Positions 27,954 through 37,700 of a DNA stretch of 64,000 nucleotides are shown here, piece after piece. Both the position numbers and the translations under genes were made by a program. Numbering within the stretch: the stretch's first letter is position 1; the number at the start of each line of letters is the position of its first letter. The notes beneath the pieces are model-generated. The model was not told where the DNA came from and searched no databases. It saw only the letters and a list, made by a program, of their open reading frames with translations. The DNA is taken from NCBI GenBank assembly GCA_905480395.1, contig CAJQQE010000014.1, forward strand, positions 151,555 through 215,554. The letters run 5' to 3'. The stretch comes from an uncultured Phycisphaerales bacterium. Its GTDB lineage: Bacteria; Planctomycetota; Phycisphaerae; Phycisphaerales; SM1A02.

Positions 27954-29069
27954 TCAAAGAGTATTCGACGACAAGCGATCCAATACCCGCGCCGCAGTCC
28001 CCCGGACTGCGGCGTCTTCATGCAAATCACCGGCAAGTTCCTGAATCCGATCGAGCAACGCCGCATGCCCTGGTGCTTCGGGTTGTTCTCGCAAAATGTT
28101 TCCGGCGCACACCAAGGCGTTCCGTTTCCACATGCCCAAGGCGGCTCGTTTGGCGGCGGTGCCTTCGAGCACCTCTTGACGTGATGAGTCGCTCCAACCG
28201 AGCACTCCAAGAAGGTCAAAGTCTGAGTGCCGTTCCGCGTAGTCCGGGTGGATTGGCAAGACTCCTCGCCGCTTCTTGCGACTGGCATGCGGGCAGACCT
28301 CCTGACAGATATCGCATCCGAAGAGCCAGTCCCCAGTGGAAGTTTCCAACCTTGGCTCGATCTCGCCCCGATGCTCGATCGTGGTGTACGCGAGGCATCG
28401 GGTCGCGTCGACCGAAAAGGGTGTGATGGCGTCGGTTGGGCAGGCGTCGATGCACCGCGAGCAGGTACCACAAGGATCGGCCCGCGCCGACCTCGGCGGG
28501 GTCGGCGTCAGTTTCGCGGTCGAGACGATGCCGCCAAGCAGCATCCAGCTTCCCACTCCCGGTTCAATCAAGAGCGTGTTCTTCCCGACCAAGCCCAGCC
28601 CCGCCCGCATGGCGTGTTCGCGTTCGAGTAGCGGCGCCGTATCAACGCACGGTCGAAAGTGATGGCTTGGCAGAATCTCCCCGAGTTCGCGGGCGAGTCG
28701 AACCAAGCGACGCTTCATGGCTTTATGATAGTCCCGGCCGCGGGCGTATCGGGCGATGCGTCCCCGCGGGGCGGAAGAGGGATCGACCCGATCTCGACGG
28801 CCATCGTGATACCGATCGGCCACCATGATGATCGAGGTCGCCCCCGGAACGTAGGTCTCGGGGGCCAGCCGTTCCTCGATGCGTCGCTGAAGATAGTCCA
28901 TGGACCCGTGCTGACCTGAAGCAATCCAGTTTCGGACGTGTTCTTCGTGCGAAGTGGGGAGCGCGTCACAGACTCCCGCGAGTGCAAAATCAAGTTCGCG
29001 ACATCGTGCGAGGACCCGCCGAGTCAGTTCGTCTGGGTCGGGCTCCGCCGCACTCCCGCCGACCCTCAT
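27954..29069 (-). CDS. queG: epoxyqueuosine reductase
   Basis: A 371-residue QueG, the cobalamin-dependent reductase that completes queuosine in tRNA. It has GRIARYARGRDYHK, the catalytic-site region VDTAPLLEREHAMRAGLGLVGKNTLLI, and two ferredoxin-like clusters: CGTCSRCIDACPTDAI and CDICQEVCPH. C-terminal HEAT-like repeats follow. The start overlaps the hpnE stop (ATGA). The window also encodes QueA at 46840-48021, the preceding step of the pathway, although the two genes are not adjacent. Confidence 0.95.
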   Translation of the reverse strand: MRVGGSAAEPDPDELTRRVLARCRELDFALAGVCDALPTSHEEHVRNWIASGQHGSMDYLQRRIEERLAPETYVPGATSIIMVADRYHDGRRDRVDPSSAPRGRIARYARGRDYHKAMKRRLVRLARELGEILPSHHFRPCVDTAPLLEREHAMRAGLGLVGKNTLLIEPGVGSWMLLGGIVSTAKLTPTPPRSARADPCGTCSRCIDACPTDAITPFSVDATRCLAYTTIEHRGEIEPRLETSTGDWLFGCDICQEVCPHASRKKRRGVLPIHPDYAERHSDFDLLGVLGWSDSSRQEVLEGTAAKRAALGMWKRNALVCAGNILREQPEAPGHAALLDRIQELAGDLHEDAAVRGTAARVLDRLSSNTL

Positions 29070-30463
29070 CGAAGGCCCATCCAACGAGCGAGCGGTCCCG
29101 GCGGAACGTCGCGGATCACGCCACCGACGCCCGAGACGGCCTTCGCCGCCGCGTAACCACTCCGTGCGGCACCCTCCATGGTGGCTGGCCAGCCCGTATC
29201 GCACCAATCACCCGCGAGATACAGATTCGGAATGCCCAGGCCACCTGATCTCGCAGACGGACGAATCGAGTCGATTCCGGGGCAGGCTCGGAACGTGGCT
29301 CGTTTCTCTTTGACACTTCGAACCTCGACCGGTATCAACCCCCGACTCGCCGGCATTGCCCAGTGCAGATCGTCGAGTACCCGAGCGGTGATGGTCGACT
29401 CATCAAGGTCCATCCAGTCGTCGGCAGCACTGATGACTGCGTGCACGTGATACAGACCTGATTCATCCCGGCCCTTGTTGAAGAACCAGTGCGTCGCCCG
29501 GCCCGCGAGGACAAGATGCGGATAGGTTCGGGCGTCGTCCACGAGCACGGGTGACTTGAAGAACAGATGCACGCCGAGAATCGGACTGTGCTCGAATCGA
29601 TGAAGGTTCGCCAACCTCGGGTCAGCAGCCTCCATTGGACGCGAGACGATTTTCGCGAGCCGATCGGGCGGGACGGTGCTGACGATCGCGGCGGCGGAGA
29701 GAAGCCCCTCGTCGGTGACCACACCGTTGGCGCGAATGCCGTCAAAGGCAATGCCTCGAACACGACTTCCCAGTCGGATCTCGCCGCCGGCGGCCTCAAG
29801 GACTGCCGCGGCGGGATCGTAGAGCGCTCGGAGATCGCAGGTGGCAAGGCCCATCGTCGCCTGCCAGCCACCGGCCAAGAAACTCTCTTGAAAGACCTGC
29901 ATGGCGTGATTCCCCGCCACCTCGTGACAAGGAAGATTACAGGCGCTGATGACTACTGGATCCCAGAAAAGCCGCCGCGCATCTTCAGACTGTCCGGTCT
30001 CGGCGAGGAAGTCCGCAAACGGTCGATTCGCCCAGTCCATTCGCCCTGCAAACCCCATTCGGATCAGACGCAGCATGGCCTGTCCGATCAGGATTTTGGT
30101 GTCCGTCGACAGGAGCCTCATCCTCAGGAATGCCGGGCCGAACTGGCCAGGCGCCGGCAATGGAGAGGCGCGGAGCCGATCGGGACGACGAGGCGGATTC
30201 GCCCACCAGGTTTCAGGATGCCATTCGATTTGGTCTGCGACACCGAGCCGCTGATAGAGATCCAGGATGTTCGAACAACAGCCCATCACCACGTGTTGAC
30301 AGTTATCGAGTACTCGGCCTGATCGGGGATCATCGAAGCTGGTCGCGCGGCCCCCTAGTTTTCCTCGGGTCTCCAGCAGAATGGGCCTCCATCCTGCTTC
30401 CGCAAGCCGAATCGCCGCCGCGATTCCCGCGACCCCACCACCGATGACGATCGCACGCCTCAT
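29066..30463 (-). CDS. hpnE: hydroxysqualene dehydroxylase (squalene-forming FAD oxidoreductase)
   Basis: A 465-residue flavoprotein. The N-terminal dinucleotide fold is AIVIGGGVAGIAAAIRLAEAG. The amine-oxidase-like body has GGRATSF, CQHVVMGCC and a C-terminal NLYLAGDWCDTGWPATMEGA. HpnE removes the hydroxyl of hydroxysqualene to give squalene. The call rests on this fold together with the two adjacent squalene/phytoene synthase-like genes. Start 30463 forms an ATGA overlap with hpnD; an extension of 12 residues is possible but less likely. Confidence 0.9.
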   Translation of the reverse strand: MRRAIVIGGGVAGIAAAIRLAEAGWRPILLETRGKLGGRATSFDDPRSGRVLDNCQHVVMGCCSNILDLYQRLGVADQIEWHPETWWANPPRRPDRLRASPLPAPGQFGPAFLRMRLLSTDTKILIGQAMLRLIRMGFAGRMDWANRPFADFLAETGQSEDARRLFWDPVVISACNLPCHEVAGNHAMQVFQESFLAGGWQATMGLATCDLRALYDPAAAVLEAAGGEIRLGSRVRGIAFDGIRANGVVTDEGLLSAAAIVSTVPPDRLAKIVSRPMEAADPRLANLHRFEHSPILGVHLFFKSPVLVDDARTYPHLVLAGRATHWFFNKGRDESGLYHVHAVISAADDWMDLDESTITARVLDDLHWAMPASRGLIPVEVRSVKEKRATFRACPGIDSIRPSARSGGLGIPNLYLAGDWCDTGWPATMEGAARSGYAAAKAVSGVGGVIRDVPPGPLARWMGLR

Positions 30464-31344
30464 GAGATACCACTCCGGGCGAGCCGTTTTGCGCGCCACG
30501 CGATCGACATCTTCCGCATCGACCCCAATCTCACTCGTTCCCTGACGACTCGACGTGGATCACTCGCGATGCGTTCGAGTAGACCTCGGTAGATCTCCGT
30601 CATCGCCCAACTGGTCGCCCGGCACTCGCTGGAAATGTGTTGGTCGAGCCCACTCGACCGACGATACAACTCCGCGGCGTGCTCGATCTGGGCATCGAGG
30701 AACCGTCGGCATCGAGCCGGGTCCCGCCAAGCCAGCAGATCCTCGATCGAGAGCCCCTCGGCCGCGAGTTCGTCGGCCGGCAGGTACACCCGATCACGCT
30801 CGTGATCCTCCCGGAGATCCCGAAGGATGTTGGTCAACTGAAGGGCTTTTCCGCGATCCACCGCCATCTGCTCGATCGCCGGGTCGGCATCGGTACCCCA
30901 GATCTGGATGCAAATCAGCCCCACCGTGGAGGCAACCTGCCAACAGAATTGCTCTAGCGTCGCTCGATCCGGACACCGACGCCAGACGAGATCTGATTCC
31001 TGCCCGTCGATCATCGACTCGAACGGCCCAATCGACAGTTCGTAACGGTTGATGGTGTCGGAGAATGCCCGCCAAAATGGATCCGGCCCAGCGATTTCGC
31101 CGCCGAATGCCGCCCGAGTCTTCGATCTAAACGCCAGCAGCCCGGACCGCCGTGCCTCGATCTCCAAACGAGGCTCGTCCGCCAGATCGTCCACCATTCG
31201 CATCCATGCATAGATCGCATACAACGCCGATCGCCGAGGCTCCGGCGTGAGCCGTAACCCGTACCAGAAGTTCTTCGCCCGGCGACGGACGATGCGGCCG
31301 CAGTCTGCGTAGGCCCCGGCAAGCTGAGGATCCATGGTCAACAT
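30460..31344 (-). CDS. hpnD: presqualene diphosphate synthase
   Basis: A 294-residue trans-isoprenyl diphosphate synthase of the squalene/phytoene type. The first Asp-rich motif is RMVDDLADE. The second region reads LQLTNILRDLREDHERDRVYLP. HpnD joins two farnesyl diphosphates into presqualene diphosphate. It lies between hpnC and hpnE with overlaps on both sides. Start 31344 has GGAG 5 bases upstream; the ATG at 31335 is an alternative. Confidence 0.92.
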   Translation of the reverse strand: MLTMDPQLAGAYADCGRIVRRRAKNFWYGLRLTPEPRRSALYAIYAWMRMVDDLADEPRLEIEARRSGLLAFRSKTRAAFGGEIAGPDPFWRAFSDTINRYELSIGPFESMIDGQESDLVWRRCPDRATLEQFCWQVASTVGLICIQIWGTDADPAIEQMAVDRGKALQLTNILRDLREDHERDRVYLPADELAAEGLSIEDLLAWRDPARCRRFLDAQIEHAAELYRRSSGLDQHISSECRATSWAMTEIYRGLLERIASDPRRVVRERVRLGSMRKMSIAWRAKRLARSGIS

Positions 31345-32327
31345 GATGGCTCCCTCTGAGGCGGTGCCGTCTGCCGTGAACCTCGGGTCGTCAGCCAAGC
31401 TTTGGCGAGGATGATGAGTTTTCCGATCGGTCCGATCGTCGGTCGATTGACCGTGGTTTCATAGTCCCAGTCTTCGATCCGTCGTAACAAACTCGCGCCC
31501 CCACCACCCAGTACCTCGATGACTGGAGCCGCTCGAGGTCCGAGCAGCCCCGGAAGTTCCGAGCCGAAGGAATACAACGGCCAGGTTCGATCGACACAGG
31601 CCCGCACCAGCCCCCGCGATTCCTCCAGGAACGTCGCATCCGACGCCCAACCTTGCGTTGCCGTCGTTCGGAAGCGAGTTTCGAAGTGATCGATCTCGAT
31701 CATTTCCCTCGGGATGTAGATGCGATCTCGGTCCAGGAGATCCCGACGAAGATCCTGCCAGTGATTCGTCAATTGAAGCGCGGTGCAAATCGCATCCGAT
31801 CGTTCCAATTGCGCTGGCGATCCTGGTTCATCAAGGAGCTTGAGTACCAGTCGACCGACCGGATCCGCACTCCGCCGGCAGTAGTCGATTAACTGATCCC
31901 AAGTCTCGTATCGGGTCACGGTCTGATCCTGCTCAAACGCAGAAATGAGGTCGAGGAACGGCCCTTGTTCCAAATCAAAACGCTCAATGGTCGGTTGCAG
32001 GGCTCGAAAGACCCAGTGCCTTGGATTCCCATTCCAGGCGGCATCAACTTCCGATTTCCACCAGTCCAGAAGCTCGAGCGAACGACGGGGATCACCCATC
32101 TCATCACTGAGATCGTCGGCGGTACGGCAAAACGCATAGACCGCGGCGAAATCATCACGCACATCGGCGGGGACGAGACGGGTCAGTACCGAGAAATTCT
32201 CGCGATGGGACAATGCCAGACGCCGGCTCTGCTCACGAGCCGCGGCCACGGTGGTGGCCGACCACGACGACGGGTCTGCGTCGGGGCCGTTGAGAACGAG
32301 ATCTTCGTGAATGCGTCGGTCGGCCAT
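31338..32327 (-). CDS. hpnC: hydroxysqualene synthase (HpnC)
   Basis: A 329-residue squalene/phytoene synthase-like protein. SHRENFSVLTRLVP and CRTADDLSDE form the first active-site region, and LQLTNHWQDLRRDL the second. The ENF signature and gene order mark it as HpnC, which converts presqualene diphosphate to hydroxysqualene. It is the first gene of hpnC-hpnD-hpnE-queG. Start 32327 is chosen because the family begins near there; the open frame extends to 32423 without support. Confidence 0.9.
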   Translation of the reverse strand: MADRRIHEDLVLNGPDADPSSWSATTVAAAREQSRRLALSHRENFSVLTRLVPADVRDDFAAVYAFCRTADDLSDEMGDPRRSLELLDWWKSEVDAAWNGNPRHWVFRALQPTIERFDLEQGPFLDLISAFEQDQTVTRYETWDQLIDYCRRSADPVGRLVLKLLDEPGSPAQLERSDAICTALQLTNHWQDLRRDLLDRDRIYIPREMIEIDHFETRFRTTATQGWASDATFLEESRGLVRACVDRTWPLYSFGSELPGLLGPRAAPVIEVLGGGGASLLRRIEDWDYETTVNRPTIGPIGKLIILAKAWLTTRGSRQTAPPQREPSC

Positions 32328-32454
32328 CTGCGGGTTCCCGACGGAAAAAGCGTCGATGAACGAGTGTAGCCGGGTTCGACGCCTTCGCGGGCGGTCAATA
32401 CCGAATACGCGGTGGTTGGACACCTCAAATCGCGGTGATCTGGGGTCGGACTGC

Positions 32455-32460
32455 TATCAT
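32455..32460 (+). promoter_or_regulatory. candidate extended -10 box for ispH
   Basis: TATCAT is preceded by TG one base away (TGCTATCAT), an extended -10 form, 48 bases before the ispH start in the divergent hpnC/ispH gap. Confidence 0.4.
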
Positions 32461-32508
32461 TGGGGAATTCCGTTTCATCCGGATCTCCCTTCCGTTCGAG
32501 TCAAAACC

Positions 32509-33567
32509 ATGAAACTGATCCTCGCGAATCCCCGCGGCTTCTGTGCCGGCGTCAACATGGCCATCGCCGTGGTCGACGAACTCTTGGAACTCTTCCCGGA
32601 TGAGACGATCTGCGTCTATCACGAGATCGTCCACAACCGACACGTCGTGGACCGTTTCCGATCTCAGGGGATTATCTTCGTGGAGTCAATCGAAGAGACG
32701 CCCGAAAACGCCGTCGTCGTCTTCAGTGCGCATGGCGTCAGCCCCAAGATCCGGGCGCAGGCCGCCAAACGAAAACTCGTCTCCATCGACGCCACCTGCC
32801 CGCTGGTGACCAAAGTGCATGCGGAGGCCATCCGATATGCCAAGCGTGGCTGGCAGATCCTTCTGATCGGCCACGCTGATCATCAAGAGGTGATCGGTAC
32901 CCGGGGCGAAGCACCGGAGGCGATCCAGATTGTGGAAACGCTCGAAGATATTCCAAATCTTCGAATCGACGATCCCGAGAAATTGATCTACCTCACCCAA
33001 ACGACGCTCTCCACCGACGATGCCGGCCTCATCATTTCGGCGTTGAAGAAAGCGATCCCCAGCATCAAGGCGCCGCCGAGCGAGGACATCTGCTACGCCA
33101 CAACCAATCGGCAGGCCGCGGTCCGAGCGATCGCTCCTGACTGTGATCTGGCGCTGGTGATCGGGAGCCAGAACAGCTCCAACAGCGTCCGATTGACGGA
33201 GATTTCCAAGAACGTCGGGACACCGGCGAAGCTGATCGATGACCGAAGCGAAATCCAAGATGAGTGGTTTGACGGGGTCGAAACGGTACTCATCACCGCG
33301 GGTGCCAGTGCCCCGGAGGACTTGGTCAACGATCTCGTGCTCTATCTCATCGATCGATTCGGTGGTGAGGTTGAACAACGAGATATCGATCGCGAGTCGA
33401 TCAGCTTTGGACTGCCCGGTTCGCTCAAACAACTCATGCGATCCCGCGGGCTTGATCCCAAGGATCGAAAGATCACCGTCGACGGCGCGGGCGAACTAGA
33501 CCGAATTCTCGACGCCAAAGGCATTCGCCATCGAACGGTCGACCTCACAATTGGCGCCTCAAATTGA
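32509..33567 (+). CDS. ispH: 4-hydroxy-3-methylbut-2-enyl diphosphate reductase
   Basis: A 352-residue IspH (LytB) for the last step of the MEP pathway, giving IPP and DMAPP. It uses a [4Fe-4S] cluster held by three cysteines, seen here in PRGFCAGVNMA, IDATCPLVTKVH and EDICYATTNRQ. The catalytic EIVHN and VVFSAHGVSP blocks are present, as is IGSQNSSNS. It is divergent from hpnC, so the source of C5 units sits beside squalene synthesis. The stop overlaps the TTG start of rlmN. Confidence 0.97.
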   Translation: MKLILANPRGFCAGVNMAIAVVDELLELFPDETICVYHEIVHNRHVVDRFRSQGIIFVESIEETPENAVVVFSAHGVSPKIRAQAAKRKLVSIDATCPLVTKVHAEAIRYAKRGWQILLIGHADHQEVIGTRGEAPEAIQIVETLEDIPNLRIDDPEKLIYLTQTTLSTDDAGLIISALKKAIPSIKAPPSEDICYATTNRQAAVRAIAPDCDLALVIGSQNSSNSVRLTEISKNVGTPAKLIDDRSEIQDEWFDGVETVLITAGASAPEDLVNDLVLYLIDRFGGEVEQRDIDRESISFGLPGSLKQLMRSRGLDPKDRKITVDGAGELDRILDAKGIRHRTVDLTIGASN

Positions 33568-34727
33568 TCGATCAGACCCAAACAAATGCTGAACGCGAAG
33601 ACGCCCTCCCCCGAGTGGTGGAAAGACCGAGCATCTTTGATCACGATCCCGAATCGCTGCGGGCGTGGGCCGTAGCGCATGATCTCCCGAAATTTCTTGG
33701 CGATCAGGTTCTGAAGTGGGTCTACGAGCGCGGCGTTCTGGATCCGGCCGCGATGTCCGACGTGTCGAAGCGAGGCCGAAGACTCCTCTCGGAACATCTT
33801 CGCTTTGGAGAAGGCGTCGAGCTTGCACATCCGATCGCATCCGATGGCACCAGCAAAATCCTCCTCGGGTGGCCCGATCCTGACGACACCCCGAGCCAAG
33901 GCTCGCTTTCGGTCCTGAATAACGAGCCTTCTTGGCAGACTGAATGCGTGATGATCCCGACCGAAAGCCGCCGCACCGGGTGCATTTCGAGCCAAGTGGG
34001 TTGCCCGGTCGGTTGCCGATTCTGTGCGAGCGGTCTCGGTGGACTCGATGGCAACCTCTCCCGCGGAAGAATCGTCGAGCAAGCCTGGCGACTCGGACGT
34101 CTTCCCGGCGGGACGCGACTCAGCAACTTGGTCTTCATGGGCATGGGCGAACCGCTGGCTAACTTCTCCGCAGTGACCGAGGCGATCCGGACCATTCACG
34201 CCCCGTGGGGACTCGGCATCTCCGCCCGTCGGATTACCGTCTCGACCGTCGGGCTTCCCGCAGCGATTCGTCGCTTCGCGACTTTCGACCTCCCGGTGAC
34301 CCTCGCCTTGAGCCTTCACGCGCCAAACGACGAACTTCGTCGAGAAATTATTCCCTGGGCACAGTACTCCACGGTCTCAGAACTTCTCGACTCCTGCCGA
34401 GAGTATTTCAAGAGGTCCGGTCGAGAAATCACCATCGAGTACATCCTGCTTGGTGGATTCAATGACGGGGTCGAGCACGCCCGAGAATTGGCATCGCATG
34501 CCAAGTCCTTGAGATGCAACATCAACCTGATTCGGTACAACGAGGTGGCGGGACTCCCCTTCCGCCGACCGGCCACCGAGGACGTTCGACGATTTCAGGA
34601 AGAACTCCGGCAGCGAGGAATCAACGCCCACATCCGGGCGAGCCGAGGCCGCGACATCGCTGCGGCCTGCGGGCAACTCCGCCACGAACGACGTACGTCA
34701 GGCTCCGACCCTGTCAATCAGGACTGA
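33564..34727 (+). CDS. rlmN: 23S rRNA (adenine(2503)-C2)-methyltransferase
   Basis: A 387-residue radical-SAM enzyme that methylates A2503 of 23S rRNA (and, in some bacteria, tRNA). The CX3CX2C cluster motif is in SSQVGCPVGCRFCASG. NLVFMGMGEPL and LALSLHAPND follow, and the C-terminal acceptor Cys lies in AACGQL. The start is TTG at 33564, inside the ispH stop codon; the next in-frame candidate is GTG at about 33615. Co-translation with ispH is likely. Confidence 0.94.
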   Translation: MIDQTQTNAEREDALPRVVERPSIFDHDPESLRAWAVAHDLPKFLGDQVLKWVYERGVLDPAAMSDVSKRGRRLLSEHLRFGEGVELAHPIASDGTSKILLGWPDPDDTPSQGSLSVLNNEPSWQTECVMIPTESRRTGCISSQVGCPVGCRFCASGLGGLDGNLSRGRIVEQAWRLGRLPGGTRLSNLVFMGMGEPLANFSAVTEAIRTIHAPWGLGISARRITVSTVGLPAAIRRFATFDLPVTLALSLHAPNDELRREIIPWAQYSTVSELLDSCREYFKRSGREITIEYILLGGFNDGVEHARELASHAKSLRCNINLIRYNEVAGLPFRRPATEDVRRFQEELRQRGINAHIRASRGRDIAAACGQLRHERRTSGSDPVNQD

Positions 34728-37700
34728 TCCCATCCGCGGCCTTGGAATCTCCCGCCGACGCGAATACCGAAACGGGCGTCTCGTGAAGCCGTCCGTCGGA
34801 TGCAAGATCATGCCAAGATCGAAGGACCTTGCACCACCGCCGGTAGGCGTCTGAGTCCCCGCTCTGCGTGATCGCGCGATCAATCCCTGACTCAATCGCA
34901 AGTCGCCTCGCTCTTGATTCGCGATCGCCTCGACGTTTTTCGGGAATGAACCTCCCGATCCGGGCCACGATCGGAAGTACCCAGTCACGAACCGGAATCT
35001 CCGCCCGCATTCGTCGGTCAAAGGCGACCAGATCGATTCGAACCTGATAGATCCGCTCCAACCGATCTCCTCGCGCTCGTCGGACTCCGAGCCTTCGTCG
35101 CAGTCGACGGCGATGGTCAAGGCTCGTTGCCGCCACCGCCAGCGCAAAGAGATCGCGTGCGAGCATGGCTTCGCCGAGCGGCAGGACCGCGAGTCGCGTG
35201 AGTTCCCGTCCCGTCTCCCCCCGGTCCGCGCGATAGAGCCGTTCGATGCGGTGAAGGTATTCGTCAACCAGCGGTTTCCCACCACGCCGGGAGAGACTGG
35301 CAACGGCGAGCTGAACATCATCAAATGCGATACGGCCTGCTTCGGTTTCGAGCAATCCAGGAATGGTTTCCACCAGTCGCCCAATGCGCTGGTCGAGCCA
35401 GACCGCGGAAGTCACGCCCCGATGGAGCCGGGTCTCCAGGACGATCTCACGCCGCCGACGCCCAATCGGCTCGATTCCGGGTGACTTCGACCCCCGATGT
35501 TCGACCGGTCGGGAGGCCAGCAGTCGACCAAACCGAAAGGCCTCTCCACTTCGGCCAAACCCAACTCGTTCGAGTTGCTGCGCCGCATCGGTGATGGCCG
35601 TCAGAGATACCGGGATCAAACCACGCTGGTACGCGACTCCTACCAGAACCACATCCAGTAATCGACGATTTCCAAACTGTTGGAGAACCTGCTTCGAGAA
35701 TGCCTCCACCCGATCTGCGGGCGTTCCGCATCGGCGTTCAGATTCGATCTCAAGCAGCGCGGAAAATTCCGAGGGCGTCGTCCCTTCCTCCGCGGCCAAT
35801 TCGGTGTTGGCAATGATCGAAGTCACACCGGGCGTGGCGATTTGAAGCATCGGGTCAGAGACCAGCGCTCGCAGTGTTTCGAGCGGATCAACGCCAATCA
35901 GCACATCAGCTTCGCCATAAGGGATGGACGGCACCAGCGTGTCGGCGGCATTCTCCCGCATTGGACGCGTGAAGAGGACCTGCGTCCACGCGCTTCGCCC
36001 CGGGGCAAGCGGCTGAGGAAGCGCCGCCAGACGAACATCGAACCCCATGTTCCGTCCCGCGAGCGAAATCAGACTCCCGGCGCCCCCTGGCGAAGTGCCT
36101 CGAACCCCCGCAATATGAACCCGCCATCGCCCACTTCCTCGGTGACGCGGCGTCGGGGCCGCGATTCCGAGATCCGGTGGAACGGGCACGGCGGGGAGTG
36201 GATTGCGCTGGCGAACCAGTTCTGCGATTTCGAGGAGGCGACCAACCCTCAAGACGAAAGACCGCTTGAGTCGACTCCGAATCGGTTCAAAACGGTATCG
36301 AGCGGTCACGTCATCAGGACTCGGAAGGGTCGGATCAACGGTTGGTTCGCCGGAAGGCCGCACGCCGCAGGCATCATCGATCCGCGTCTTCACTCGGAGC
36401 AATGGTGCGTATCCCAGACGATCAATCTCATCTGGATCTCGAACCAAGGCGATCTCCCGCCTTCGAATCACCAGGAGCGAAGGGAAGGATGATCGAGCCG
36501 CATCCTCGATCCGTCGTCGCAACGAAGCCTCGTCTTCGATCTCGACGATTTCAACCTGCGCGGGGTTTTCTTCGGCGGTTGGAATCGCCGCGGTGAGCAG
36601 GCGAGCCGCATCCAGATCGTCGTTCCACCCCTCGTCTGCGATGAGGGTGATCCAGGGCCGTCCGCCATCCCGACCAGCCGCAAGGAGCACTGCCTCTTCA
36701 AGGAGCCGACGGCGTTCGACGATCTCGACCGCAATCACCCGCCCCGAAAAAACGGCGGGAGGCCGACCGTTGATCGCCAGCGCGATCGGCTCGGTGTTGT
36801 CGTCCTCGATACGACGGAGGATGCGATCCGCAGAGACCGCCGCCCTTCGCACCGACTGAAGTACGCCGCGCCCGACCTGACCGGGACGAGGTGGAATCGC
36901 GGGCCGCTCTTCATCGTCAGTCATCTCCCCCCGCTCACGATTGGCGAATTCCAGCGTGGGCCGCATCTCGAGGAGCAGGTCTCGAAGTTTGTCGACCAGC
37001 GTCGAAGGACGACCGGCATCGCCACGTTCGAGCACCGAATCTCCTGGCCCCGGAATCTGACGCCAGGCGACCTGCGCCACGGTTTCCCCGCGACGACGAA
37101 GTCGTTCCGCAATCTCGATGACCGGGGCGGCGAGCAGTCCCGGACGAGTTTCGACCACCAATACCTTTTGACTTCGCATGAGCAGTCGTTCAATCAACGC
37201 CGGATCAAGCGGGTGAACGAACCCGACATAGACGGTGGGAATTCGACCGGTGAGCCTGGTCTCTTCGAGGACGTGCCGCACCGACGTCGACGCCAGGCCG
37301 GTCGCAATGATGCCTAATGTCTCTCGTTCACCTGGGCTCGGCATCGCGACCGCAACATCGAGTTCGAGACGACGCCCTAGCCGCCCGAGATTTTCGTCGA
37401 CGACGAATCGAGGACCCCGGCGTCGTCGAAGCGCGGCCGCGGTGTCCACGGTTTCAACCACTCGGTTGGCGCGAACAGGAATCGTTACCGCCACTCGAAA
37501 GAGCGAGGCGTCGATGATGATCGCCGCAGGCCCCTCCGAAGCGTCGGCCAGTCTCGCGGCATGTTCAATCTTCAGCCGGAGGTCATCAAGATCTCCGACT
37601 TCCAACACCGGAATATCCAGACCGGCAAAGAGTGATCGCGCGGGCGTTCCGGGCGCCCCTTCGGGATTATCGATCGCGATCACCACCAGCCCGCGCCGAG

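Noticed and set aside
29500..30400. Plus-strand frame of 251 residues opposite hpnE
   Set aside because: Shadow; the minus strand has the flavin fold and operon overlaps.
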